A DNA stretch of 64,000 nt from NCBI RefSeq assembly GCF_051414135.1, contig NZ_JBLKOA010000002.1, positions 124,001 through 188,000 on the forward strand. Direction: 5' to 3'. The position numbers and the translations under genes were made by a program. Shown here in pieces: positions 34,985 to 44,799 of this stretch. This DNA is from Halovenus halobia. GTDB lineage: Archaea > Halobacteriota > Halobacteria > Halobacteriales > Haloarculaceae. The notes below the pieces were generated by a model that searched no databases, was not told where the DNA came from, and saw nothing but the letters and a program-made list of their open reading frames with translations. Within the stretch, counting starts at the first letter, position 1. The number at the start of each line of letters is the position of its first letter.

Positions 34985-36850
34985 ATGGTTAGCCTGTTCA
35001 GTGGATTATTTAACAGAGACAGTGGCGGAGACGACAGCGGGCCGAGCTCAGGCGACCGGTCACCGGAACCGGACGGGGGAGTAGCCGCCGAGTCGATTCC
35101 ACGGGCGGCGCTGGAATCACAGTACGACGGATTAGACGAGGAGACACTGACCGCCCACCAGACACAGTTATCAAGATCGACGGACGGAGAGGCGACAGCC
35201 GAGGTAGTCGGCGACCTCGCCCGCGCACAGGCCGCAGCGGGCGTCGACGCGGCGACGTACGCCGGTTCCTACCAACTCGCTGTCGAGGCCGCGCTGGACC
35301 GGGCGTTCGATGCCATCGAGTCGGGAACGCCGGTCGAGGAGGCTCGTGAACAGGCCAAGGCAAACGTCGAGTCGACGGTAGACAGCCTACAGACGGGGCT
35401 GGCGGCGTTCGACGACGGCGTTGCTGTCGACGAGGTCATCAAGGCCTTCCCGATGTCTGCAATTCTTATCGGCGCGGACCACAGTGTCCTCTCCTACACC
35501 GGACGGCTGATGGGGTTGGACGACAACCATTCGGAGTTTCTCGGACAGGACTGCCGGGAGAGTCTCGCCGTCGCAACCTACACCGACAAAGACCGCGCCA
35601 ACACCCTCGCCGACAAGGTGGTCGAAAACCCCTACGACGCAGACGAGGCCTGGGACGTCGAGCGAACCGACGACGACAACCGACTGGTCGATTTCCCGGT
35701 CTACCGCGACACGAGCGTCACCAACACCGACGACGGACTGGATACCCACATCGAGTTCGTCGCCGTCCCGATTTTCGACGACGACGGCGACCTGAAGGCC
35801 GTCTTCGAGCTCATCGAAGACCGCTCTGAGGAGGTCGCCCGCGAGCGAGAGATGGTCGAGCTCATCGAAGAGGTGAGTGCGACGCTCTCGGCCATCGGCA
35901 ACGGAAACCTCGGTGCGCGCGTCGAGTACGAGGACGAAAACGGCCACATCGACGACGGACTGGTTGGACTGTCGAGCGATGTCAACGAGATGGCCGACTC
36001 CTTCGAGGAACTCATCGAAGATGTCACCCGCGAGACGGGCGAACTCGAAGCGTCTATCGAGCAGTTGACCGACGCGGCCGAACGAATCGACGGCAAGGTA
36101 AGCGAACAAAACAGCTCACTCGGGGAAATCGGCCGGGAAATCGAGAACGTCTCCGCGACGATGGAGGAGGTTGCGGCCAACGCCAGCGAGGTGACAGAGG
36201 CCGCCGAACGTGCCAAACGGACGACGGATGCCGGTGTCGACGCCGGCGAGGACGCCCGCGAGGCGACGACGGCGGTCCGGGACGAAACCGAGGAACTGGT
36301 CGAGACAGTCGAAGAACTCGGCACGAAGATGGACGAGATTAGCGAAGTCGTCGAGATTATCGGCGACATCGCCGAGCAGACGAACATGCTCGCGCTGAAC
36401 GCCAACATCGAAGCGGCTCGCGCCGACCAGAGCGGCGACGGCTTCGCAGTCGTCGCAGACGAGGTGAAGACACTGGCGACCGAAACCCAGCAACACGCCG
36501 ACGATATCGCCGCCCGTGTCGAGGAAATCGAGCGCCACGCCGAGCGGACCATCGATGGCGCAGAGAGTTCCTACGAGCGTGTCGACACCGCCGCCGAGCA
36601 AATCGACGAGGTTCTCGATTCGCTGCAGGCTATCGCGGGCGAAGTCGACGACGCAGTGACGGGCATCTCAGAGGTCGCAGACGCCAACGACGACCAGGCT
36701 GCCCGAATCGAGGAGGTGGCGGCGACAGTCGACCAGGTACAGGACCGGGCCGACGAGGTAGTCGAGACTACCGACGACGTGGTGCAAGCCGCCGACAACC
36801 AGAAAGACGTGGCGGCAGACCTCTCGGCGACGATCGACGAACTGCGGTAA
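34985..36850 (+). CDS. Soluble methyl-accepting chemotaxis transducer
   Basis: This 621-residue transducer has no membrane segment. After a disordered acidic lead there is a helical region (about 40-140) resembling globin-coupled or protoglobin-like haloarchaeal inputs. A PAS-like domain follows (about 148-285, with FPMSAILIGADHSVLSYTG), then a short HAMP-like link and the MCP signalling domain with the hairpin tip EQTNMLALNANIEAARA near 460-475. Glu/Gln-rich helices on either side supply methylation sites. It should sense an intracellular signal and steer archaellar motility. The ligand is unknown. Confidence 0.88.
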   Translation: MVSLFSGLFNRDSGGDDSGPSSGDRSPEPDGGVAAESIPRAALESQYDGLDEETLTAHQTQLSRSTDGEATAEVVGDLARAQAAAGVDAATYAGSYQLAVEAALDRAFDAIESGTPVEEAREQAKANVESTVDSLQTGLAAFDDGVAVDEVIKAFPMSAILIGADHSVLSYTGRLMGLDDNHSEFLGQDCRESLAVATYTDKDRANTLADKVVENPYDADEAWDVERTDDDNRLVDFPVYRDTSVTNTDDGLDTHIEFVAVPIFDDDGDLKAVFELIEDRSEEVAREREMVELIEEVSATLSAIGNGNLGARVEYEDENGHIDDGLVGLSSDVNEMADSFEELIEDVTRETGELEASIEQLTDAAERIDGKVSEQNSSLGEIGREIENVSATMEEVAANASEVTEAAERAKRTTDAGVDAGEDAREATTAVRDETEELVETVEELGTKMDEISEVVEIIGDIAEQTNMLALNANIEAARADQSGDGFAVVADEVKTLATETQQHADDIAARVEEIERHAERTIDGAESSYERVDTAAEQIDEVLDSLQAIAGEVDDAVTGISEVADANDDQAARIEEVAATVDQVQDRADEVVETTDDVVQAADNQKDVAADLSATIDELR

Positions 36851-38410
36851 TCAGGCGTCTTCGTCGCGAATCTTGAACTTCTGGACCTTGCCAGTCGTGG
36901 TTCGGGGCAGTTCCTCGACGAAGTGGACCTCACGCGGGTGTTTGTACTCCGCGAGCGTGTCCAGGCAGTACTGTTTGATGTCCTCGGGCGTCGCTTCGGC
37001 GTCCGGCGTCGGAACGACGTAGGCGACAGGAATCTCGCCACGGCGGTCGTCCGGGATGCCGACGACGGCGGCGTCGGCGATGTCTTCGTGCTCGAAGAGC
37101 AGTTCCTCAATCTCCCGGGGATAGACGTTGTAGCCGCCGGTGACGATCATGTGTTTCTCTCGGTCGACGACGAAGAAGAAGTCGTCTTCGTCCCAGTAAC
37201 AGACGTCGCCGGTGTGGAACCACGTCGTCCCGTCTTCTTCGGTGAATGCCTGCTCGTTAGCCTCGGGAAGGCCGGCGTAGCCCTGCATGACGTTCGGACC
37301 GGAGACGACGAGTTCGCCCGTAATCTCGTCGAGGTCGGCCTCTTCTTCGTCTATTGGCCCTTCCTCGACGCGGGGCATCGTCTCGAAGTTCGGACCGACA
37401 ACCTTGGCGTCGACGCCGTCGAGCGGCCGGCCAATCGAGCCCTTCCGGCGGGCTGCCGGGGTGTTGGCGTGCGTGACCGGCGACGTTTCGGTCAGGCCGT
37501 AGCCCTCGTTGAGCTGGACGCCGTAGAGGTCCTCGAACCGTTCGAGCACTTCGACCGGGAGGCTGGCACCGCCGGAGTTGGTGAACCGAAGTGAGTCGAA
37601 GTTGTACTCCTCGGCGGTAGGCTGGTTGATCATGTCGTTGAACATCGCGGGGACACCGAACATGATGCTGATTCCCTCGTCTTCGAGCAGGTCCATCACC
37701 ATCGGCGCGTCCCACTCGGGGATGGGGTAGTAGGTGCCGCCAGCGTACATCGAACCGTTCATCACGACGCTCATGCCGTAGATGTGGAACAGGGGGAGGA
37801 CGCCGAGCAGTTTGTCGTCAGGCTGGATTTCGTTGGGAATAACACCGGCGTTCGTCCGAGTGGTCCAGCCGAGGTTGTGATGCGTCAAGAGAACGCCTTT
37901 TGGCGTCCCGGTGGTTCCCGAGGTGTAGGGCTGGACGGCAATATCGTCGTCCGCTCGGTCAACGATATCAGCGGCCTCGTCGGCGAGGAAGTCGTTGAAC
38001 TCCGTTGCGCCGTCGACATCAGCACCGACACTGATGACCTCGTGGACGTCGGTGTCGTCGAGTACGTCGAGCACTTCTGGGACGTTGTCTGCAAGCGAGA
38101 CGACAGCTTCGGCACCACTGTCGGCAAGCAGGTGGCTGATCTCTCGGGCTTTGTACTGTGGGTTCATCGGAACGACGACGCCGCCCGCGCGGAGCGTCCC
38201 GTAGAACGCAGTCACGAACTGCGGGAGGTTCGGGAGGTAAATGCCGACACGGTCTCCCGCCTCGATGCCGCTGTCGTGCAAGGCCTGCGCGAACTGGCCT
38301 GCGCGGGTCCAAAACTGGTCGTAGGTGAGTTCAGTCCCCTCGTAGACGATTGCTGGCGAGTCCGGATGCTCCTCGACAGTTTCGCCGACATCTGTAACGA
38401 GATTTGTCAT
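36851..38410 (-). CDS. Long-chain fatty acid-CoA ligase (AMP-forming)
   Basis: This 519-residue ANL-superfamily enzyme activates fatty acids with ATP and CoA. The P-loop-like motif is YTSGTTGTPKGVLLTHHN near 165, followed by GYGLTETSPVTH, the hinge-region TGDVCYWDEDDFFFVVDREK and the C-terminal catalytic lysine in RTTTGKVQKFK. The length and the A8 to A10 motifs fit medium- or long-chain acyl-CoA synthetases. It faces the chemoreceptor gene, with adjacent stop codons. Confidence 0.9.
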   Translation of the reverse strand: MTNLVTDVGETVEEHPDSPAIVYEGTELTYDQFWTRAGQFAQALHDSGIEAGDRVGIYLPNLPQFVTAFYGTLRAGGVVVPMNPQYKAREISHLLADSGAEAVVSLADNVPEVLDVLDDTDVHEVISVGADVDGATEFNDFLADEAADIVDRADDDIAVQPYTSGTTGTPKGVLLTHHNLGWTTRTNAGVIPNEIQPDDKLLGVLPLFHIYGMSVVMNGSMYAGGTYYPIPEWDAPMVMDLLEDEGISIMFGVPAMFNDMINQPTAEEYNFDSLRFTNSGGASLPVEVLERFEDLYGVQLNEGYGLTETSPVTHANTPAARRKGSIGRPLDGVDAKVVGPNFETMPRVEEGPIDEEEADLDEITGELVVSGPNVMQGYAGLPEANEQAFTEEDGTTWFHTGDVCYWDEDDFFFVVDREKHMIVTGGYNVYPREIEELLFEHEDIADAAVVGIPDDRRGEIPVAYVVPTPDAEATPEDIKQYCLDTLAEYKHPREVHFVEELPRTTTGKVQKFKIRDEDA

Positions 38411-38514
38411 ACGGTCGTTGGTCGTCGTAAACCGTCAAAAGAATTGCGCCTTGTATTTTCCAGTGGTAACGTCTTCGAGTCCTGCGAGTGCCAGAACAAA
38501 CTGCCGACGACTGC

Positions 38515-39498
38515 TCAGGGACTCTGGTCACCCCAGACTGCGGATTCGACGCGGCCTGGTGCACCATCTGACTTGAAGTAATCACAGTGGTTGCTGACCG
38601 AATTGGTCACGTCGACGGTCGTGAGGTTGTCCGGCGCGTTCGAGCACTGGACACCTTCTGCACCGAGGCCTTCTCCGTCAGGTGTCCACCAGAGCAGGTC
38701 TGCCCAGAGCTCGTGCAGCGTCCCGACCGCCTCGTCGGAGCCCGAATAGAAGGCGTAGGCGTTGTCTGGAACGTATTCGATGCTATCGTGGTAGTGGAAG
38801 ATGCGGTCACCACTCTCCCAGCGGTCACAGACGAACCGCTGGTGGTCTGCCGGTCCAACGGTGACAACGTTGCCAATTCGGTCGTACTCCCACCACGGAA
38901 GCTCTTCCTGGAGCCGATTGAGCATGTTGAAACAGGCACGGCCACCAAGCGAGTGGCCGACGACGTTCACTTTTGTCCAGCCGTTCTCGTCCCAGAGTTC
39001 GTCGATCAGCCAATCTGCAAGTTTCTCTCCGTACTCCGCCGCCCGGTCCCACGCCTCCGTGTAGGTGAGCGTGGTTGCAGGCCACTTCGCAGAGAGGAAA
39101 TCGCCATCGAAGTAGATGTTATTCGCGAGCGATTGCCCCTGTTCGGCAGCGAGACCATCGGACCCGAAGCCGTGGACGTAGATACAGACAGAATCAGAGA
39201 GTCCACTCACGTCGAACTGCGCGTCGTAGTCGCCCCACCACGGGTCGAGGTCGACGACGTCAAAGCCGTCACCGCTCGGCCACCCGGTGAGACACTCGCC
39301 CAGTTCGAGATAGTCTCCAATCTCTTTGTCTTCCTCGTCTTCGTCGTAGGCGGCGCCTGTCCCCGTGGCAGCGGTCGCGCCAGCGGCCCCCACCGCGGCG
39401 GTCGCTGTCGTCTTCAGAATCTTACGTCGAGAGAGCTCACCCTCTGTCTGCTCATTTGCATCCCCAGTCCCCCTTTGGTTGTCATTGTTTCCCACCAT
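38515..39498 (-). CDS. Tat-exported lipase-like alpha/beta hydrolase
   Basis: From ATG 39498 (MVGNNDNQ) the protein has 327 residues. A twin-arginine signal (LSRRKILKTT, then an Ala-rich hydrophobic stretch to about residue 50) marks export in folded form. The mature part has VHGFGSDG (oxyanion region) and the nucleophile elbow GHSLGGRA, with later Asp and His (HDSIEYVPD and NHCDYF), as in secreted lipases and esterases. Several cysteines in the mature part may form disulfides. It lies upstream of the acyl-CoA ligase and could supply fatty acids to it. An alternative start five codons earlier (39513) exists. Confidence 0.82.
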   Translation of the reverse strand: MVGNNDNQRGTGDANEQTEGELSRRKILKTTATAAVGAAGATAATGTGAAYDEDEEDKEIGDYLELGECLTGWPSGDGFDVVDLDPWWGDYDAQFDVSGLSDSVCIYVHGFGSDGLAAEQGQSLANNIYFDGDFLSAKWPATTLTYTEAWDRAAEYGEKLADWLIDELWDENGWTKVNVVGHSLGGRACFNMLNRLQEELPWWEYDRIGNVVTVGPADHQRFVCDRWESGDRIFHYHDSIEYVPDNAYAFYSGSDEAVGTLHELWADLLWWTPDGEGLGAEGVQCSNAPDNLTTVDVTNSVSNHCDYFKSDGAPGRVESAVWGDQSP

Positions 39499-39820
39499 GA
39501 CAACAGTGGCCACCGAGCATCAGAGTATAAATCTTTCTAAAAAATTGTAAATTATAGCCGATATTTCTACCATTTCGTAACACTATTTCGGAAAAAGGAC
39601 TATTGAATGAGATTTGAGAGTGGCAATCAGTGCTGACTCGGCGGCGTCGCGTTCGTGGTTCCCCAACCCCCCACTATCGACTCGTTGTTGTGAGTTTGTT
39701 CTGTACATTCGTGTGTGAGGGATTATTAATAAAACATGTGGCCGGTGTAGTAACAGAAGTGTGTCACCACAACCCTCATCAAGAGGAGCATATATGTACG
39801 TGCAATCCGATATATCTCAT
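39499..39820. other. AT-rich divergent intergenic region
   Basis: No gene is seen. A TATA-like AGTATAAATC at 39522-39531, read on the lipase strand as GATTTATACT, and GATTATTAATAAAAC near 39721-39735 for the dehydrogenase are the likely promoters. Confidence 0.4.
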
Positions 39821-40984
39821 ATGCTGGATTTTGTACAGCTTGAGGAGGATCTCGACCAAGAGGAGCGAATGATCCGGGACACGGCCCGAGAGTTCGTCGA
39901 GGAACACGTGAAACCGGACATTGGGCAACACTACGAGCAGGGGACGTTCCCGAAGGAGATAATCAAGGAGATGGGTGAGCTGGGCTTTTATGCACCAAAT
40001 TTGGAGGGATACGGCTCACCGAACGTCTCGGAGACGGCCTACGGACTCCTGATGCAGGAACTGGAGGCCGCTGACTCGGGGGTGCGCTCGATGGCCTCAG
40101 TGCAGGGGGCACTGGTCATGTACCCAATTCACGCCTACGGCAGCGAAGCACAGAAAGAGGAGTGGTTGCCAAAACTCGGCGAGGGAGACGCCGTCGGCTG
40201 TTTCGGACTGACCGAACCCGAACACGGCTCGAACCCATCGGCGATGGAAACCCGGGCAGAACGCTCGGAGGGCGGCTACGTTCTCAACGGCTCGAAGACG
40301 TGGATTACGAACTCGCCAATTTCGGACGTGGCGGTCGTCTGGGCGCGCGACAGGTCTGTCGACGACAACCCAGTGCGCGGGTTCCTCGTCGAAACCGACC
40401 GTGACGGCGTCACGACGAACAAGATCGACGACAAACTTTCGCTGCGGGCGTCGATTACTGGCGAGATAAGCCTCAACGACGTCGAAATCCCAGAAGAAAA
40501 CCTCCTTCCGGGTGTCGAGGGAATGAAAGGGCCGCTGGGTTGCCTCACCCAGGCCCGCTACGGAATCGCGTGGGGCGCAATCGGCGCTGCACGGGACTGT
40601 TTCGAGGTTGCCCGCCAGTACGCGACCGACCGCGAGCAGTTCGACACGCCAATCGGCAAGTTCCAGCTCCAGCAGCGCAAGTTCGCGGAGATGGCCACCC
40701 AGATTACGCTCGCACAACTGCTTGCCTACCGACTGGCCGACCTGAAAGAGGAAGGTCGACTGACGCCACAGCACGTCTCGATGGCAAAACGAAACAACGT
40801 GCGCATGGCGCGTAACCAATCTCGCATCGCTCGGGAAATCCTCGGCGGCAACGGAATCACCACCGACTACTCGCCGATGCGCCACATGCAGAATCTGGAG
40901 ACTGTCTACACCTACGAGGGGACCCACGACATCCACACGCTCATCCTCGGCGAGGAGCTGACTGGCTTCCAGGCGTACTTCTAG
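39821..40984 (+). CDS. Acyl-CoA dehydrogenase, glutaryl-CoA dehydrogenase-like
   Basis: From ATG 39821 (MLDFVQLEE) the protein has 387 residues. It contains GCFGLTEPEHGSNP, GSKTWITNSPISDVAVVWA, KLSLRASITGEI and, near the end, LETVYTYEGTHDIHTLILG, in which the Glu of TYEGTHD is the catalytic base. These blocks match glutaryl-CoA dehydrogenase closely, an FAD enzyme that oxidises and decarboxylates glutaryl-CoA. Related archaeal proteins may act on other acyl-CoAs. No ETF gene is in the window. An upstream GTG at 39761 is in frame but lacks family support. Confidence 0.87.
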   Translation: MLDFVQLEEDLDQEERMIRDTAREFVEEHVKPDIGQHYEQGTFPKEIIKEMGELGFYAPNLEGYGSPNVSETAYGLLMQELEAADSGVRSMASVQGALVMYPIHAYGSEAQKEEWLPKLGEGDAVGCFGLTEPEHGSNPSAMETRAERSEGGYVLNGSKTWITNSPISDVAVVWARDRSVDDNPVRGFLVETDRDGVTTNKIDDKLSLRASITGEISLNDVEIPEENLLPGVEGMKGPLGCLTQARYGIAWGAIGAARDCFEVARQYATDREQFDTPIGKFQLQQRKFAEMATQITLAQLLAYRLADLKEEGRLTPQHVSMAKRNNVRMARNQSRIAREILGGNGITTDYSPMRHMQNLETVYTYEGTHDIHTLILGEELTGFQAYF

Positions 40985-41094
40985 CTCGCTGCGCTTTCTC
41001 TTCGAGTTCGTCCATCTCGAACACGCTGTTGCACTTCGATTCAGAACGAACTCTGCACAGAATTACAATATTGTTTAGTATGACAGCGTTACGA

Positions 41095-42294
41095 CTAGTA
41101 GGACCGCGGGAGGTCCAACGTGTGTTCGGCGATGTGGTTTCGCATCATCTCTGTCGACCCGGGCGCGACCCGACCGAGGCGAGTGCCTTTCCACATCTCG
41201 ATGACGCCGTAATCTCGGCTGAACCCGTTTCCGCCGTGGACCTGCACAGCAACGTCAGTAGCCTCGTGTGCAGCCTCTGATGCCCGCAGTTTTGCCATAT
41301 TCGAGATTTCTGCAACTTCCTTGGGGTCGACGTTGGTATCCATCATCCACGCGGCCTTTCGGACGAGCATATTCGCGGCTTCGAGTTTCGAGTACGACTC
41401 CGCAATTGGGTGCTGGACTGCCTGATGGGCACCGATTGGCTGGTCGAAGACTTCCCGATTGCGTGCGTAGTCGGCGGCCCGTTCGAGTGCTGCGTAGCCG
41501 GTGCCGACTGCGCCTGCTGCGCCGACGAGTCGCTCCGGATTTACGGTATCGAACAACTGATACAATCCCATTCCTTTCGTTCCGATTATATCTTCTTCGG
41601 CGGCTTCGTAGCCGTCCAACGAAAGCTCGAACTGTCGTTCCGGCGTCGGGATGCCCGTGTCCAGTTCCCGGAGTTCGATGGCGTCGTCGCTCGGGTCAGC
41701 GAGGAACAGCGTAATCCCCGAGGTGCGCTTCTCGACATCGTCGAGCGGCGTGGTGCGAGCAATCAACAGCATCTTGTCGGCGCGGTCGGCACCGCTGATC
41801 CACTGTTTGCTCCCGGTGATTTCGTAGCCATCCTCAGTCTCCTCGGCGAACGTACTCATGTTCGGCGCGTTGTGGCCCGCGTTGGGTTCGGTCAGCGCCA
41901 TACAGAAGTTCATCTCGCCGTCTGCCAGTTTCGGAAGATACTCTGATTTCTGCTCGTCAGAGCCGTGTTTCGTGAGCGTAATCGCACCGAAGACGATGTT
42001 GACCACGAACAGCATCTCCGAGCCGAAACAGCCCTCTCTCGTCAGTTCCTCGACGATAGCCGACAGCTCTGTCACGCCCATCCCTTCCCCGCCGTATTCC
42101 TGTGGGACTGTCGTTCCAAGGAACCCGACGTCGGCACACTCCTGCCAGAACTCTGTCGGTTCGCGTTTCTCCGGACCAGTCACCGCCCGCCAGTAGTCGT
42201 CGTCATACCCTGCTGCAACCTCGCGGGCTGTTTCCCGGATCATTCGTTCAGTTTCCCCTTCCCCAAAGGCGCCTGTGTCTTGTGACACCGTCAT
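41095..42294 (-). CDS. Acyl-CoA dehydrogenase
   Basis: This 399-residue FAD-dependent dehydrogenase has MALTEPNAGHNAPN, GSKQWISGADRADKML, NPERLVGAAGAVGTGYAALE and VHGGNGFSRDYGVIEMWKGTR. The position of the general base in short/medium-chain members is not unambiguous, so chain-length preference is open. It converges with the glutaryl-CoA-dehydrogenase-like gene and diverges from MaoC. On its strand a TTTATACTCGTGGGGG sequence around 42310-42325 is the probable promoter, making the mRNA nearly leaderless. Confidence 0.88.
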   Translation of the reverse strand: MTVSQDTGAFGEGETERMIRETAREVAAGYDDDYWRAVTGPEKREPTEFWQECADVGFLGTTVPQEYGGEGMGVTELSAIVEELTREGCFGSEMLFVVNIVFGAITLTKHGSDEQKSEYLPKLADGEMNFCMALTEPNAGHNAPNMSTFAEETEDGYEITGSKQWISGADRADKMLLIARTTPLDDVEKRTSGITLFLADPSDDAIELRELDTGIPTPERQFELSLDGYEAAEEDIIGTKGMGLYQLFDTVNPERLVGAAGAVGTGYAALERAADYARNREVFDQPIGAHQAVQHPIAESYSKLEAANMLVRKAAWMMDTNVDPKEVAEISNMAKLRASEAAHEATDVAVQVHGGNGFSRDYGVIEMWKGTRLGRVAPGSTEMMRNHIAEHTLDLPRSY

Positions 42295-42411
42295 ACATAT
42301 CTAACGGACCCCCACGAGTATAAATACCACAGTGAGTTAGCTGAGATGTTCGGCGGGCAGCCACGGACAAGTCCGGACAATTATAATTCTGCGGTGCGCG
42401 GTAGCAGACGC

Positions 42412-42861
42412 ATGACACGGTACTACGAGGACTACGAAATTGGCGACACGCGAGCGTTCGGCGAGCGGACGGTGAGCAAAGAAGAGATAATCGAATTCGC
42501 CGAGAAATACGACCCACAGCCGTTTCATACCGACGAAGAGGCTGCCAAGGATACGATGTTCAACGGGCTTGCCGCGAGTGGCTGGCACACCGCCGCCATC
42601 TGTATGCGAATGTACGTCGAGCATATGATCGACGACGCGTCGCAGGGGGCGCGTGGTGTCGACGAACTCCGCTGGATAAAGCCGGTCCGCCCGGGCGACA
42701 CGCTCACCGCCGAGAGTGAAGTTGTCGACAAATATCCCGATGAAGACAATCCCTACATCGGCTACGTCGACTCACGTCTGACCGCCTACAATCAGGACGA
42801 CGAGGCCGTCATCAGCTGGATTGGACTCGGAATCATCGAACGCGAAGCGGCCGCGGAGTAG
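42412..42861 (+). CDS. MaoC-type (R)-enoyl-CoA hydratase
   Basis: From ATG 42412 (MTRYYEDYEIGD) the product has 149 residues and a single hot-dog fold. The hydratase motif appears as FAEKYDPQPFHTDEEAA near 27-43 (Asp and His catalytic pair), with GLAASGWHTAAI after it. It hydrates enoyl-CoA in beta-oxidation or PHA supply. It diverges from the dehydrogenase gene, with an AATTATAATTC box about 30 bases before the start. Confidence 0.88.
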   Translation: MTRYYEDYEIGDTRAFGERTVSKEEIIEFAEKYDPQPFHTDEEAAKDTMFNGLAASGWHTAAICMRMYVEHMIDDASQGARGVDELRWIKPVRPGDTLTAESEVVDKYPDEDNPYIGYVDSRLTAYNQDDEAVISWIGLGIIEREAAAE

Positions 42862-42924
42862 CACGCGGACCCTGCGGAGGCACAAGTATCAAACACCCTC
42901 TCGGTCAACTACCACTATCTCGCG

Positions 42925-43263
42925 ATGACAGCCTCCGAATCACAGTCGCGCCGCCAGACCTACAGTATGCTTTCGTGGTTCGGAGCACTCGGCGTCGGCG
43001 CTTCACTCTCCGTTGCCGGCCAGTACTTCGAGTACTGGCTCCGAGAGAACGACCCGTCAGGGTACCCGCTGGTCGAGCTGTTCATCGAGCATCCGGTCGA
43101 GATGCTCGCCAGAAAGCCAGCGCTGATGGCAAGTGAGCCGGTGCTGAGTATCGTTCTCTCTGGGGTCGTACTCGCGACGCTCTGTCTGCGCCTGTGGCTC
43201 TTTGCCGTTTCGGGGTACTACCGACAGTGTTGGGTCGAGTACCTGCGAACGCACAGCGAGTAG
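42925..43263 (+). CDS. Small membrane protein, unknown function
   Basis: This 112-residue protein has two hydrophobic segments (about 16-34 and 72-95) separated by a polar loop, with a basic RRQTYSM start and a C-terminus rich in aromatic and charged residues. I recognise no family. It is transcribed after the MaoC gene with a 63-base gap and meets the phosphatase gene tail to tail. Confidence 0.65.
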   Translation: MTASESQSRRQTYSMLSWFGALGVGASLSVAGQYFEYWLRENDPSGYPLVELFIEHPVEMLARKPALMASEPVLSIVLSGVVLATLCLRLWLFAVSGYYRQCWVEYLRTHSE

Positions 43264-44100
43264 TTACACCGCCTCGGTTTCGTTCGCCTGTGGCTCGCTG
43301 AGGCGGTCTTCGGTCACTCTGACGATCCGGCTCGCGAGGAAGACACAGGCAAATGCCAGCGCGATACCGGCAATGACATCGATCAGCCAGTGGATGCCCA
43401 AAATCATCGTCGCCAAGACGATTCCCGTCGAAACGACAGCAGTTATCTTGAACCAGCGGGGCTGAATGTGGCGAGTCTGCCACGCGAACAACAACACGAT
43501 CACCGACAGCGAGGTGTGCAGTGAAGGGAAGACGTCAGTGTTCTCTGAAACAACACTCGTCAGGTCGGCCGTCGACGGGTAGAACTGGTACATGAGTCCG
43601 TCGACGTGTTTCGTGACGTAAATTCGCGGCCCGACAGCCACAAAAAACGTGTAAAAGACTGCACCGGCAGCATAGTTGAGGATGTACGCCACGAGCAGTT
43701 CTTTCAGTGGCCGCATCGCCGGCGTGAGGATGTAAACCACGATCGGCGCGACCAGCAGGAACGCAAACCCAAACATGTAGAAGCCCGAGAAGACGGGAAC
43801 GAGAAACTCGGGCGTCGCGTTCTGGATAACTTCGACGAACAGCCCTTCAATCTGGTAGATTGTTCGGGTGATTTCGACGCCAATCTCTTCGGAGATGCGC
43901 TGGCTCGGACCCTGCGTGAAGCGTCGGATCACGAAGAAGACGCCAGCGAGGACGAGATACGGTGCGAGGTCGGAGAGCCGTGAGTCGTAATTCTGGCGGG
44001 CGTTTCTGACCTGCTCGGGAGTAAGGCAGACGGTACAGGTAGCGATGATACCAGTGAGGACGACGACGCCCACAAGGAGGGAAACTGACAGGAACGACAT
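43264..44100 (-). CDS. PAP2-superfamily membrane phosphatase
   Basis: From ATG 44100 (MSFLSVSLL) the protein has 278 residues with about six membrane helices. PAP2 motifs 2 and 3 are visible as FPSLHTSLSV near 187 and GIHWLIDVIAG near 232, containing the catalytic histidines. Motif 1 (KxxxxxxRP) is weak. Members dephosphorylate lipid or prenyl phosphates or transfer phospho-groups (inositol-phosphoceramide synthase-like proteins share this pattern). The longer frame up to 44193 would add non-family sequence. Confidence 0.82.
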   Translation of the reverse strand: MSFLSVSLLVGVVVLTGIIATCTVCLTPEQVRNARQNYDSRLSDLAPYLVLAGVFFVIRRFTQGPSQRISEEIGVEITRTIYQIEGLFVEVIQNATPEFLVPVFSGFYMFGFAFLLVAPIVVYILTPAMRPLKELLVAYILNYAAGAVFYTFFVAVGPRIYVTKHVDGLMYQFYPSTADLTSVVSENTDVFPSLHTSLSVIVLLFAWQTRHIQPRWFKITAVVSTGIVLATMILGIHWLIDVIAGIALAFACVFLASRIVRVTEDRLSEPQANETEAV

Positions 44101-44226
44101 ACCAATTCTGTTTACTCGGTGGATAAAATATTCTTTCGTTTCGGCATCCGGGTGTACTGACAGAACGGCCCCCCCACAGCACTCTGCTCCCAAAGCATAA
44201 CAGCGTCCTCGTCAAATCGACAGGTG

Positions 44227-44799
44227 ATGCGACTGTTTAGGATGGCATCGTCAGACGCCACAATAGATTCAGTTACGACCGAGTTCTTCAGCGGAATTAT
44301 CGCTGCAATCCCGAACGTGCTGTCTGGCATCCTCTTTCTCGTCCTGTCCTACGTCAGTATCAAGCTGATCCTTGCGGTGGTACGTGGCATACTGAGTCGG
44401 GTGTATCCCGAGAGTCAGACGTTGATTGTCGACCTGCAGGTGGTTGTCGTTGGCCTGTTCCTGTGGTTCGGGGCCGCACTTGCGCTGCTGAAAATCGTTG
44501 GCCTGGGGGAAGTCGCTGCCAGTCTCGGGACCGCTGCCGGGTTTATCGGCCTCGGTATCGCCTTTGCCCTCAAAGAGATGATTGCAGATACGGTCGCTGG
44601 CGTCTACCTGCTCCGGGACGAGGATTTCAACATCGGTGACAGCGTGAATACGGCGTCGGTGTCGGGAACGATTCGACGGATCGACCTGCGGAAAACCCGA
44701 ATCGAAGCCGACAACGGCGACCTGATCGTGCTCGCAAACCGCGACGTCGAAAAGAAGTGGGTGCAGGAATCCGAAAGTCGTTCCGACGACTACTCGTAG
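44227..44799 (+). CDS. Small MscS-like mechanosensitive channel
   Basis: This 190-residue protein has three hydrophobic helices. The third, GLGIAFALKEMIADTVAGVYLL, is the MscS pore helix pattern, followed by a short beta domain (FNIGDSVNTASVSGTIRRIDLRKTRI). The usual C-terminal alpha/beta vestibule is missing, as in other minimal archaeal members. It probably relieves osmotic downshock. A second ATG at 44242 is a possible start. Confidence 0.85.
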   Translation: MRLFRMASSDATIDSVTTEFFSGIIAAIPNVLSGILFLVLSYVSIKLILAVVRGILSRVYPESQTLIVDLQVVVVGLFLWFGAALALLKIVGLGEVAASLGTAAGFIGLGIAFALKEMIADTVAGVYLLRDEDFNIGDSVNTASVSGTIRRIDLRKTRIEADNGDLIVLANRDVEKKWVQESESRSDDYS

